A stretch of 13,008 bases of DNA, taken from assembly GCA_011524615.1 (NCBI GenBank), contig WTJZ01000022.1, positions 2,333-15,340 on the forward strand. Direction: 5' to 3'. The DNA comes from Akkermansiaceae bacterium. GTDB lineage: Bacteria; Verrucomicrobiota; Verrucomicrobiia; Verrucomicrobiales; Akkermansiaceae. The notes beneath the pieces were generated by a model. That model had not been told where the DNA came from. It did no database searches and was given only the letters and a program-made list of their open reading frames with translations. The stretch's first letter is position 1; the number at the start of each line of letters is the position of its first letter. Made by a program: the position numbers and the translations under genes. Of this stretch, positions 6,749 to 12,996 are shown piece after piece.

Positions 6749-7825
6749 ATGGATTACTCAGCGCTAGTAGAAAAAAGAAAGGCTCGTCTGACGGAAGTAG
6801 AGGAGCTCATTTCACAGCCAGACTTCTTCAACGATCAGCAAAAGGCGACCGAAACAATGCGCGAGCATCGTAGCCTGAAGAATTTAGTGGAAAACTGGTC
6901 TTCACTGCAAGAAGCAGAGAGAAACCTAGAAGACAACCGCGAGTTGGTCAAAGGAGATGATGAGGAAATGGCCGAGATGGCGGCGGAGGAGATTCCAGAG
7001 CTAGAGGAATCGATCGAAAAGTTACAGATGGAGGTGCAGTACGCACTGCTACCAAAGGATGCGGCCGAGGAGCGTGATGCGCTCATCGAGATCCGTGCCG
7101 GAGCTGGTGGTGACGAGGCGGCCCTCTTTGCCGGTGAGTTATTAAAGCTCTATACGCGTCATGCAGAGCGTCAGGGCTGGAAGACCGAGCACATCGAGTC
7201 TAGTCCTGCAGAGGTAGGAGGATTTAAGGAAGTAGTTCTCAAGGTCTCAGGTGATGAGGTCTTCCGTTACCTCAAGTATGAGTCAGGTGTACACCGTGTC
7301 CAGCGTGTGCCAGCAACGGAGACTCAGGGACGTATCCACACCTCGACCGTGACAGTAGCGGTGATGCCAGAGGCACAGGAGGTCGATATCGACATCAAGC
7401 CTGATGATCTCGACATCCAGACCTGTCGTTCTGGTGGAGCTGGTGGACAGCACGTGAACAAGACCGAGTCTGCGGTACAGATCACGTACAAGCCTACGGG
7501 ACTTATGGTACGCTGTGAAGATGGACGATCACAAACGCAGAACCGCGAGAAGGGGATGCAGATCCTCCGTGCGAAACTCTACGAGCAAAAGAAACGTGAG
7601 GAAGAGGAGAAGCACGCGGCACAGCGTAAGTCACTGGTAGGATCTGGTGACCGATCGGAGAAGATCCGTACCTATAACTTCCCACAGAGTCGGGTTACCG
7701 ATCACCGTATCAACCACACCTCGCATAGTATGGAGCACATCATGGACGGCCAAATCGGTGAGTTCACTGAGAATCTCCAAAAGGCGGACATGGAGATGCG
7801 TCTCGAGGCGGCCGAAAACGAATAA
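6749..7825 (+). CDS. prfA: Peptide chain release factor 1
   Basis: RF1 recognises UAA and UAG in the ribosomal A site and triggers peptide release. The 358-residue length is standard. An N-terminal coiled-coil region (~1-100) is followed by IEIRAGAGGDEAALFAGEL (113-131). The stop-codon recognition tripeptide is PAT (188-190) within RVPATETQGRIHTS, which distinguishes RF1 from RF2 (SPF). The catalytic GGQ is at 232-234 in GGAGGQHVNKTESAV; its glutamine is the usual target of the PrmC methylase, which is not encoded here. The C-terminus carries YNFPQSRVTDHRI. ATG 6749 lacks a Shine-Dalgarno and lies 80 nt after argB. A clear terminator follows at 7837. A possible promoter (TTGCTT at 6708, GGTAAA at 6732) lies just upstream. 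Confidence 0.97.
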   Translation: MDYSALVEKRKARLTEVEELISQPDFFNDQQKATETMREHRSLKNLVENWSSLQEAERNLEDNRELVKGDDEEMAEMAAEEIPELEESIEKLQMEVQYALLPKDAAEERDALIEIRAGAGGDEAALFAGELLKLYTRHAERQGWKTEHIESSPAEVGGFKEVVLKVSGDEVFRYLKYESGVHRVQRVPATETQGRIHTSTVTVAVMPEAQEVDIDIKPDDLDIQTCRSGGAGGQHVNKTESAVQITYKPTGLMVRCEDGRSQTQNREKGMQILRAKLYEQKKREEEEKHAAQRKSLVGSGDRSEKIRTYNFPQSRVTDHRINHTSHSMEHIMDGQIGEFTENLQKADMEMRLEAAENE

Positions 7826-7836
7826 CAATTCTGATG

Positions 7837-7864
7837 AGCGTCCGTCTAATACGGGCGCTTTTTT
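7837..7864 (+). terminator. Intrinsic terminator after prfA
   Basis: AGCGTCCGT (7837-7845) pairs with ACGGGCGCT (7851-7859), a 9-bp stem with one G-U pair and a CTAAT loop. It is followed directly by a run of six T, starting 11 nt after the prfA stop. Confidence 0.9.
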
Positions 7865-7950
7865 AATAAGGCGATCACCGTACCTATATGGGGAGTTGTG
7901 GTGATCATTCTGCGCTTGCTGGTCGATCCTGTTTACGTGTAGGTTAGAGG

Positions 7951-8478
7951 ATGCAGATTTGGAAGCTGTCCTCCGAGAAGAGATCGACCTTTTATCTCAC
8001 GATCCTAGGGGTGTGGGGCATGGTGGCGGTCTACGCGGTACTCCATGATCAGTATATCGTGCGCATCTGCCCAGAGCACTTTACGCTCTATCATGAGCCG
8101 ATGTGGGGACTATCCGATCCGGCTCAGCTGGCAGCAGCGTGGGCGTTTAATGCTTCATTTAGTCCAGGGCTAGCTCTTGGGCTCGCCTGCGCCTTTGTGG
8201 CTCGCAATGGGACATGGCCTAAGATTAGCCCTGTGACGGTCTATAAGGGAGTGCTAGTGGTCATCGTGGTGGCGGAGATGTGCTCGATGCTCTCAGGATG
8301 GTGGGTCTACCAGTCACAGGAGCCCTTACTTCCTCGTTGGGTCTACCCCAGTGATGATCCTAACTTACTGATTACCGCAACGATTCAGTGGGTTTGTTAC
8401 CTCACGAGTGGGCTTGGTTCAGGGTGTCTCTTATTGTGGATATTAAAAGTTCGTCGCAAAAATTTTAAAATCTCTTGA
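7951..8478 (+). CDS. Four-helix membrane protein, conserved HDQ...CPEHFT-type
   Basis: The 175-residue protein has four probable transmembrane helices at about 14-31, 60-84, 98-120 and 142-165, and a basic C-terminal tail (KVRRKNFK). Between helices 1 and 2 it carries LHDQYIVRICPEHFT (31-45). That pattern (HDQ, then CPE-x-FT) recurs, as far as I recall, in a widespread family of small uncharacterised bacterial membrane proteins; I cannot name a function. The conserved polar loop would face one side of the membrane and could be the functional part. AGAGG touches the ATG, closer than a usable Shine-Dalgarno. The gene sits between the prfA terminator and the rplI promoter and appears to be a separate unit with no partner. 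Confidence 0.75.
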   Translation: MQIWKLSSEKRSTFYLTILGVWGMVAVYAVLHDQYIVRICPEHFTLYHEPMWGLSDPAQLAAAWAFNASFSPGLALGLACAFVARNGTWPKISPVTVYKGVLVVIVVAEMCSMLSGWWVYQSQEPLLPRWVYPSDDPNLLITATIQWVCYLTSGLGSGCLLLWILKVRRKNFKIS

Positions 8479-8504
8479 CTAAGGTATAAAAACCAAGGTA
8501 TGAC
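8475..8504 (+). promoter_or_regulatory. Candidate promoter for rplI
   Basis: TTGACT (8475-8480) and TATGAC (8499-8504) are spaced by 18 nt, giving a leader of roughly 17 nt before the rplI ATG. The -35 overlaps the stop codon region of the preceding membrane-protein gene (TGA at 8476). Confidence 0.5.
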
Positions 8505-8527
8505 CCTCCTCCACTCAATTTTCAGTT

Positions 8528-8986
8528 ATGGCAGTTACACAAGTTATTCTTAAGGAAAAAATCGACGGCGTCGGAGCAGAAGCAGACATCGTTAAAGTAA
8601 AAGCTGGCTATGCGCGTAACTTCCTCATTCCTCGCGGCATTGCATACGAGGCGACTGAGCATAACGTGCAATACATTGAGGGTCTTAAGGCAGCTCGTGC
8701 TGAGCGTGAAGCTAAGGAACTTGCAGAATTCAAAGATCTTGCAGGTAAGCTTAACGGTACGTCAGTAACACTCGACCTCGAAATCGGTGAAGGTGGTAAG
8801 GCATTCGGTGCTATCACAAACATCGACATTCACAAGGCTCTCGAAGGTAAAGGATTCTCTCTTGATCGTCACGCGATCGAGCTTGATAAGCCAATCAAAG
8901 GCACTTCAGACAAGGAAGTAGAAATCAAGCTTCACGCAGAAGTATCAGCTACTATCACAGTTAAGGTTAATCCTGTAACTAAGTAA
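8528..8986 (+). CDS. rplI: 50S ribosomal protein L9
   Basis: L9 binds 23S rRNA near the L1 stalk and helps keep frame and limit slippage. The N-terminal domain shows the family signature VKVKAGYARNFLIPRGIA (22-39). A long helical linker (~45-75, rich in A, E and K) connects to the C-terminal domain, which includes GEGGKAFGAITNIDIHKAL (88-106). The length of 152 residues is normal. Codon choice is visibly biased compared with the neighbours (AAG/AAA, GGT, GCT), as expected for a highly expressed gene. In many bacteria rplI follows rpsF, ssb and rpsR. Here it stands alone with its own promoter and terminator. There is no Shine-Dalgarno before the ATG. Confidence 0.97.
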   Translation: MAVTQVILKEKIDGVGAEADIVKVKAGYARNFLIPRGIAYEATEHNVQYIEGLKAARAEREAKELAEFKDLAGKLNGTSVTLDLEIGEGGKAFGAITNIDIHKALEGKGFSLDRHAIELDKPIKGTSDKEVEIKLHAEVSATITVKVNPVTK

Positions 8987-9008
8987 GCTTTACCTACTGA
9001 ACTTTTAA

Positions 9009-9044
9009 AAAAAACCACGACTCTTCATTGGGTCGTGGTTTTTT
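9009..9044 (+). terminator. Intrinsic terminator after rplI
   Basis: CCACGAC (9015-9021) pairs with GTCGTGG (9032-9038), extended by six A-T pairs, with a 10-nt loop and a closing T-run (9039-9044). The A-run on the other side would also allow termination from the minus strand. Confidence 0.92.
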
Positions 9045-9060
9045 GTCATTGTCACAGGGT

Positions 9061-9669
9061 ATGATTGATGCATCAGAGATGCGATATCCACTTACATTAC
9101 AGTTTATTAGTGTTTCGACTCGATTGAAGCTGATTGACACAGCGGGGCAGTTAGTCTCGCTATCCAAGAAGAAGAAGTTCCGCTTCAAGGAGCATGTCGA
9201 GGTCTACCAGGATGAGAAGCAGACCCAACTCCTTGCTAATATTCATGCGGATAAGGTGATCGACTGGTCTGCGCGTTATAACTTCACCGATGCAAATGAG
9301 ACGCTTACATTAGGGGCGGTAGGGCGTAAGGGAATGCGCTCTATGTGGAAGGCGACTTATGAAGTCTTTGGCCCACAGGGTGATCAGGTCACGTATACGA
9401 TTGAAGAGGAGAACCCGTTCGCTAAGTTCTTAGACGCCTTCTTAGGGGAGATTCCAGTACTTGGCATCATTGCGACCCTCTTAATTAACCCTAAGTATGT
9501 CGTGAAGCGTGCTGGTTCGGAGGAGTTAGTGCTACGCTTGACCAAGAAGCCGGCGTTCTTTGAAGGGAAGTTCACGATTGATAAGCTCGCGGATATTCCG
9601 GCGGATGAGGAGTTTGCTCTTTTGATGAGTCTCCAGATGGTGACGTTGCTAGAGCGAGCTCGAGGGTAA
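9061..9669 (+). CDS. LURP-one-related / tubby C-terminal-like protein
   Basis: The 202-residue sequence fits the bacterial LURP-one-related family, a beta-barrel fold related to the tubby C-terminal domain. Recognisable segments are MRYPLTLQF...STRLKLIDTAGQLV, KFRFKEHVEVYQDEKQTQLL, VIDWSARYNFTD, GRKGMRSMWKATYEVF, EENPFAKFLDAFLGEIPVLGI and KPAFFEGKFTIDKL. The segment FLDAFLGEIPVLGIIATLL is hydrophobic enough to touch or insert in a membrane. Bacterial members have no established role; tubby-like domains in eukaryotes bind phosphoinositides. In-frame start codons further upstream fall inside the rplI terminator, so ATG 9061 is chosen; ATG 9079 (MRYPLTL) is equally plausible and agrees with remembered homologue starts. 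It converges with fba. Confidence 0.75.
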   Translation: MIDASEMRYPLTLQFISVSTRLKLIDTAGQLVSLSKKKKFRFKEHVEVYQDEKQTQLLANIHADKVIDWSARYNFTDANETLTLGAVGRKGMRSMWKATYEVFGPQGDQVTYTIEEENPFAKFLDAFLGEIPVLGIIATLLINPKYVVKRAGSEELVLRLTKKPAFFEGKFTIDKLADIPADEEFALLMSLQMVTLLERARG

Positions 9670-9722
9670 TGTATTCTGAAGAGGAGTAGGTTCGCCCTGA
9701 ATTCCTCTTATGTTAAAACTAA

Positions 9723-9755
9723 CAGAGCCACTACCCGAGAAGGGTAATGGCTCTG
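9723..9755. terminator. Hairpin terminator between convergent genes
   Basis: CAGAGCCA (9723-9730) pairs with TGGCTCTG (9748-9755). After one C-A mismatch, TACCC (9732-9736) pairs with GGGTA (9742-9746) around a GAGAA loop. A T-rich stretch follows on the minus strand (TTAGTTTTAAC), so it best serves fba and probably also blocks read-through from the LURP-one gene. Confidence 0.75.
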
Positions 9756-9777
9756 AATCATTCATTAGAGGGGAAAA

Positions 9778-10806
9778 TTACTTCTTGTAGATCGACTTCC
9801 CGGTTGAGAGGAGGTCATCACATGCGAGCTTGAGACGCTCACAGAGAGATTGCTCAGCCTTCTTGATGTATGAGCGTGGGTCGTATGTCTTCTTATTACC
9901 GACTTCGCCGTCAATCTTGAGGACACCTTCGATGTTCTCACAGATGTGAGTAGTGATCGCACGTGTAAATGCGTACTGCGTATCTGTGTCGATGTTCATC
10001 TTGATCACACCGTATCCGAGTGTCTCACGGATGTCTGAGAGCTCTGAGCCTGACCCACCGTGGAAGACGAGATCCATTTCTGCATCCTGACCGTACTTCT
10101 CGATAACAGCGTTTTGTCCGTCACGAAGGATGGTTGGCTTAAGTTGTACTGCACCTGGCTTATACGCACCGTGTACGTTACCGAAGGTTGCTGCGAACAT
10201 GAAGCGTCCAAGACCGTTGAGGCTCTCGTATACGGTAACCATGTCTTCAGGAGTAGTGTAGAGCTTCTCTGCTGGGAGGCCTGACGTATCGTGTCCGTCT
10301 TCTTCTCCACCTACCACACCAGCTTCGATCTCGAGGATGATGTCGAGTTCTGCACATTCCTTGAGTAGTTCTTGAGATGCAGCCATGTTCTCCTCTAGTG
10401 GAAGCTCTGATCCATCATACATGTGTGAGTTGAAGAGTGGGCCAAGACCTGCAGCCTTACGCTCACGTGATACTTCTAGAAGAGGCTTGAGGAAGCCCTC
10501 TACCTTATTAGGATGACAGTGGTCGGTGTGGAGAGCGATGAGGATGTCGTACTTCTCTGCGATTGTGTGTACTGCTTCTGCAATCACCTGTGCACCGAAG
10601 GCTGCATCATTCACTGCAAGACCAGAAGCGAATTGCCCACCGCCTGTAGAGACTTGGATGATACCATCTGAACCTGCTTCCGCAAACGCCTTAAGAGCGC
10701 CATTGATCGTAGCAAGTGAAGTAACATTGATAGCTGGGTAAGCGTAGCCGCCTTGTTGGGCAGCGTCTAACATTTCGCGATATTGTGCAGGTGTAGCAAC
10801 TGGCAT
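9778..10806 (-). CDS. fba: Class II fructose-bisphosphate aldolase
   Basis: This zinc enzyme reversibly cleaves fructose 1,6-bisphosphate to dihydroxyacetone phosphate and glyceraldehyde 3-phosphate in glycolysis and gluconeogenesis. Numbered from ATG 10806 (342 residues), HTDHCHPNK holds catalytic D95 and zinc ligand H96. EIEAGVVGGEEDG (159-171) carries the acidic metal-loop residues. FGNVHG (208-213) and FHGGSGS (248-254) give zinc ligands H212 and H249. IKMNIDTDTQYAFT (268-281) closes the phosphate site. The long form with an insert around 120-140 resembles the E. coli FbaA (class IIA) subgroup. A further in-frame ATG at 10842 would add 12 residues with no family match and overlaps the -35 box, so 10806 is preferred. 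Codon choice is biased, as for a highly expressed gene. Confidence 0.96.
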   Translation of the reverse strand: MPVATPAQYREMLDAAQQGGYAYPAINVTSLATINGALKAFAEAGSDGIIQVSTGGGQFASGLAVNDAAFGAQVIAEAVHTIAEKYDILIALHTDHCHPNKVEGFLKPLLEVSRERKAAGLGPLFNSHMYDGSELPLEENMAASQELLKECAELDIILEIEAGVVGGEEDGHDTSGLPAEKLYTTPEDMVTVYESLNGLGRFMFAATFGNVHGAYKPGAVQLKPTILRDGQNAVIEKYGQDAEMDLVFHGGSGSELSDIRETLGYGVIKMNIDTDTQYAFTRAITTHICENIEGVLKIDGEVGNKKTYDPRSYIKKAEQSLCERLKLACDDLLSTGKSIYKK

Positions 10807-10813
10807 GGGGCTA

Positions 10814-10842
10814 TATAAATAGTGTGTTCTTTCTTTTGGCAA
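10814..10842 (-). promoter_or_regulatory. Strong fba promoter, predicted leaderless
   Basis: On the minus strand, TTGCCA (10837-10842) and TTTATA (10814-10819) are spaced by exactly 17 nt, close to sigma-70 consensus. Only 7 nt (TAGCCCC) separate the -10 box from the ATG at 10806, so transcription should begin at or next to the start codon and the mRNA would have essentially no leader. Confidence 0.6.
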
Positions 10843-10852
10843 GATAAAAACG

Positions 10853-10896
10853 CAGAAAAAACCAAAGATCTGTTTGGTTTTCTGTGTTTGGTTTTC
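10853..10896. repeat. Repeated GTTTGGTTTTC motif upstream of fba
   Basis: The 11-mer GTTTGGTTTTC occurs at 10872-10882 and again at 10886-10896. An imperfect inverted copy, CAGAAAAAACCAAA (10853-10866), lies beside the first and can form a hairpin with it around GATCTG, with two bulged bases. The group lies just upstream of the fba -35 box and could be a protein-binding site. Confidence 0.45.
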
Positions 10897-11030
10897 GTTT
10901 AGACCTGAGATTCTCGCCTTCTTGGTATTACACGATCATAGAGAACTGGGTGTAATGAATAGGAAAATGGGGAGTAGAAGTAGATAAGGAGTGAGGAATC
11001 AAGAAAAGTGAAAAAAGTTAAAGAAAGGGC

Positions 11031-11060
11031 TTGTCATGTATCAGAAACTGTGACTAGAGT
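11031..11060 (+). promoter_or_regulatory. Candidate tRNA-Tyr promoter
   Basis: TTGTCA (11031-11036) and TAGAGT (11055-11060) are spaced by 18 nt, followed by GC-rich AGCGCCCC. The start site would fall near 11067, the first base of the leader/trailer helix. Confidence 0.5.
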
Positions 11061-11078
11061 AGCGCCCCTTCGATTTAC

Positions 11079-11164
<86 letters not shown>

Positions 11165-11171
11165 TCGAAGG

Positions 11172-11644
11172 ACAAATTTGACTAACAGGTTTCTGTTGTC
11201 GTGATCTTCATGCTTCAAAGCATTTTTCCTACGCCCTCAGAAAGTTTTGTTATGAGAAATTGTCGCGTAGACTCTCACTGAGATTAGAACATAAGAACCA
11301 GTTTCTGATTCTGTTAGAGATATGCAGATGGATTCCTGAATCCGATACGAACCGCTAACCCAGGCCTTACATGGTACTCGACATACAGCACGTTAGTCTG
11401 CCTCATCTGATGATAGAGGGAGCATTGTTATGTCTTCTTGCCTATGTGATCGCATCGATGGGGCATCGCTCCTGTAGCGAGATTCGTACTTCCTTATTAA
11501 ACGTCATACCACAGCTTTGTCCGCAGATGAACGCACGTCGTGTTAATGAACCGAACGTGTCAGAGAAACTAGTTCTCCCAAAGACCGATTTAGTCCTCCA
11601 ATCGCTACAATCCTGTATAGGTATGACATTACCCGATAGAAACA
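11172..11644. other. 473-nt stretch without a convincing gene, upstream of the RRM gene
   Basis: No ORF here has recognisable protein features. A 101-codon frame from 11371 runs 32 nt into the RRM gene, has one hydrophobic stretch and no Shine-Dalgarno, and is probably chance. Small hairpins are visible: AACAG/CTGTT (11184-11197), ATGCT/AGCAT with T-run (11210-11227), the palindrome GGATTCCTGAATCC (11330-11343), CGATG/CATCG (11456-11468) and CGCT/AGCG just after it. The stretch may be a long 5' leader of the RRM gene or contain an unannotated small RNA. Confidence 0.4.
11210..11227 (+). terminator. Weak terminator after tRNA-Tyr
   Basis: ATGCT (11210-11214) pairs with AGCAT (11219-11223) around a TCAA loop, followed by five T. 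The stem is short, but the position, 46 nt after the tRNA, fits. Confidence 0.5.
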
Positions 11645-12205
11645 ATGTCAGCACCAGAAAAAACAAGTCGTCCTAACAACAATAGAAGACGCAAGCCATC
11701 AGGCAAAAGACCAAACCGTAAAGGCGTACCTCCAAGAAGAAGAAAACCTGCACCGAAGCTTACTTGGTGGCAGAAGTTCCTCAAGGCACTCGGTCTCTAT
11801 AATCCTACTAAGAAGCCTCAGGGCAAGCCATCGGCGAAGAAGCAGCCAACACAGAATACACGTGTAGCGAAGAAGGCACCTAAGAAGCGCGCTCCTAAGC
11901 AAGCTCCACCACAGAAGGTTGATAGCTCACGCCTCTATGTTGGTAACCTCTCCTACGATGTGACAGAGACAGATCTGATCGATCTCTTCAAGGGCTTCGG
12001 TCCTGTGAAGAGTGCTGAGGTTGTCTATAACCGTCGTACGCAGCGTTCTAAGGGCTTTGCCTTCGTTCAGATGGTAAGCATGGATGATGCTAAGAGATCT
12101 GTAGAGGTCCTCCACGAGCAACCATTCATGGGACGTAACCTCATTGTGAATGGCGCACGCACAGTCGAAGAAGAGCGTGCAGCGGTTGAGAAGCCTGAGG
12201 CATAA
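11645..12205 (+). CDS. RRM-domain RNA-binding protein with basic, disordered N-terminus
   Basis: Residues ~95-172 form one RNA recognition motif with both signatures intact: RNP2 LYVGNL (97-102) and RNP1 KGFAFVQM (136-143). The aromatic positions that stack on RNA (Y98, F138, F140) are present. The N-terminal ~95 residues are rich in K, R, P, N and Q and probably disordered. They are interrupted by one conserved-looking amphipathic piece, LTWWQKFLKALGLY (39-52), possibly a contact site for a partner. Single-RRM proteins in bacteria are best known in cyanobacteria, where several are cold-induced, and also occur in Verrucomicrobia; their targets are mostly unknown. The start at 11645 has no Shine-Dalgarno. 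A strong terminator follows. Codon choice suggests good expression. Confidence 0.9.
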   Translation: MSAPEKTSRPNNNRRRKPSGKRPNRKGVPPRRRKPAPKLTWWQKFLKALGLYNPTKKPQGKPSAKKQPTQNTRVAKKAPKKRAPKQAPPQKVDSSRLYVGNLSYDVTETDLIDLFKGFGPVKSAEVVYNRRTQRSKGFAFVQMVSMDDAKRSVEVLHEQPFMGRNLIVNGARTVEEERAAVEKPEA

Positions 12206-12223
12206 TTCAGACTATTAACATTT

Positions 12224-12261
12224 AAAAGAGCCTTTCTCCTTTGTGGAGAAAGGCTCTTTTT
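12224..12261 (+). terminator. Strong intrinsic terminator after the RRM gene
   Basis: AAAAGAGCCTTTCTCC (12224-12239) pairs perfectly over 16 bp with GGAGAAAGGCTCTTTT (12245-12260) around a TTTGT loop and ends in a T-run. The A-run on the left makes it usable from both strands. Confidence 0.95.
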
Positions 12262-12319
12262 GTTGTAAAGTGAGTTTAATCTTTATCTTTGATGCTTTTT
12301 CTGTATGGTGGAGAGCCTT

Positions 12320-12613
12320 ATGAAAGTTCTATATATCGTTATGGCATTATTGGCAGGGGCTCTGGCTGAAGGCAGTGCAAACTGGGCAGAGGAAGCGGCA
12401 TTAAAGTATGAGGCAAAGGCGGCCAGTGCATTAACGGCAGGTAAGGCGGAGCATGCTGCGATCTATACTAAGATGGCAGCCATTAAGCGAGCCGCAGGGA
12501 AGGCGAGCGCCAACGGAGAGTCGTTTAGCTGGGACGAGTATCATGAGCTGGAGGTGCAGCTCAGTAAACTGAACCACCAGAAGTCTGCTGCTCATTGTAA
12601 GAAGTGTAAGTAG
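12320..12613 (+). CDS. Small exported protein with C-terminal CxxC motif, function unknown
   Basis: From ATG 12320 the protein is 97 residues: MK, a hydrophobic core (VLYIVMALLAGALA) and a probable signal peptidase I site after ALA16. The mature part is Ala- and Lys-rich and helical (WAEEAALKYEAKAASALTAGKAEHAAIYTKMAAIKRAAGK), like a tetratricopeptide-style helix pair, then SWDEYHELEVQLSKLNHQK. It ends HCKKCK, with C93 and C96 forming a CxxC that could bind a metal or form a disulfide after export. I do not recognise the family. GGTGGAG a few nt upstream is the best Shine-Dalgarno in the window and decides this start over GTG/ATG codons 15 nt earlier. A terminator hairpin follows the gene. Confidence 0.7.
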   Translation: MKVLYIVMALLAGALAEGSANWAEEAALKYEAKAASALTAGKAEHAAIYTKMAAIKRAAGKASANGESFSWDEYHELEVQLSKLNHQKSAAHCKKCK

Positions 12614-12641
12614 GCTGTCTTGACGCGAGGAAGAGGGAGGG

Positions 12642-12681
12642 AAACCACTAAGACATGAATGGATTCATGGAGAGTGGTTTT
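12642..12681 (+). terminator. Terminator hairpin after the small exported gene
   Basis: AAACCACT (12642-12649) pairs with AGTGGTTT (12673-12680). Inside, CATGAA (12654-12659) pairs with TTCATG (12664-12669) around TGGA, with a 4-nt / 3-nt internal loop between the stems. A TTTT run closes it. Confidence 0.75.
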
Positions 12682-12724
12682 CTCATTGTATTGGACGACG
12701 TATCCCATAGGGCTATGAGATGAA

Positions 12725-12857
12725 CCGCGAAAGGCGCGGAAGGGCGCGAAATTTTTTTGGTGTTGAGGTTAAGTTTTCTAAGGTGGTCCGCGGAATTGCG
12801 CGGAAGGGCACGGAATTTTTGGATGGTTCACCACTAAGAGCACGAAGGCCACGAAGG
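12725..12857 (+). repeat. Cluster of three degenerate 'CCRCGAA...CGCGGAAGGGCGCGAA' repeat units
   Basis: Three related units lie in direct orientation: A at 12725-12760 (CCGCGAAAGGCGCGGAAGG...), B at 12788-12822 (CCGCGGAATTGCGCGGAAGG...) and C at 12831-12857 (CCACTAAGAGCACGAAGG...). Each starts CCRC and repeats a CGMGAAGG-like core with a 9-10-nt period; A and B both run into a T-tract followed by GG. Sequences of this style are, as I recall, dispersed in many copies in Verrucomicrobia and related genomes. A 61-codon frame through the cluster is Arg-rich and not a believable protein. Confidence 0.75.
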
Positions 12858-12972
12858 ATTGATTTGTGGTGGTTGTCTAGTGATTGTGGACTTCTCATAG
12901 AGTAAGGGGCTGTTACCTATATCCCATCAGGTTTATCACATAGAGCCCCTAAATTTAAAATCAGCAATACAA

Positions 12973-12996
12973 CTTAGCGTCTTGGCGTCTTAGCGG
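12973..12996 (-). repeat. Inverted fourth unit of the repeat family at the window edge
   Basis: Read on the minus strand this is CCGCTAAGACGCCAAGACGC followed by TAAG, the 'CTAAGACGC' variant of the same 9-nt-period family. It is opposite in orientation to the three units at 12725-12857 and separated from unit C by 115 nt that contain AGGGGCT/AGCCCCT (12905-12911 / 12944-12950) and no gene. The family may continue beyond the window. Confidence 0.7.

Noticed and set aside
9028..9060. Upstream start for the LURP-one gene
   Set aside because: It lies inside the right arm of the rplI terminator, so it would not be a useful translation start.
10806..10842. N-terminal 12-residue extension of the aldolase from an upstream ATG
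   Set aside because: The extension has no family match and overlaps a near-consensus promoter; MPVATPAQYREML is the usual start of the family.
11371..11676. 101-codon frame with a hydrophobic stretch before and overlapping the RRM gene
   Set aside because: It overlaps the secure RRM start by 32 nt in another frame, has no ribosome binding site, and its residues show no family pattern.
12720..12905. 61-codon Arg-rich frame across the terminal repeat cluster (and its antisense counterpart)
   Set aside because: The frame is a by-product of the GC-rich repeat units; such repeats are often mis-annotated as proteins.
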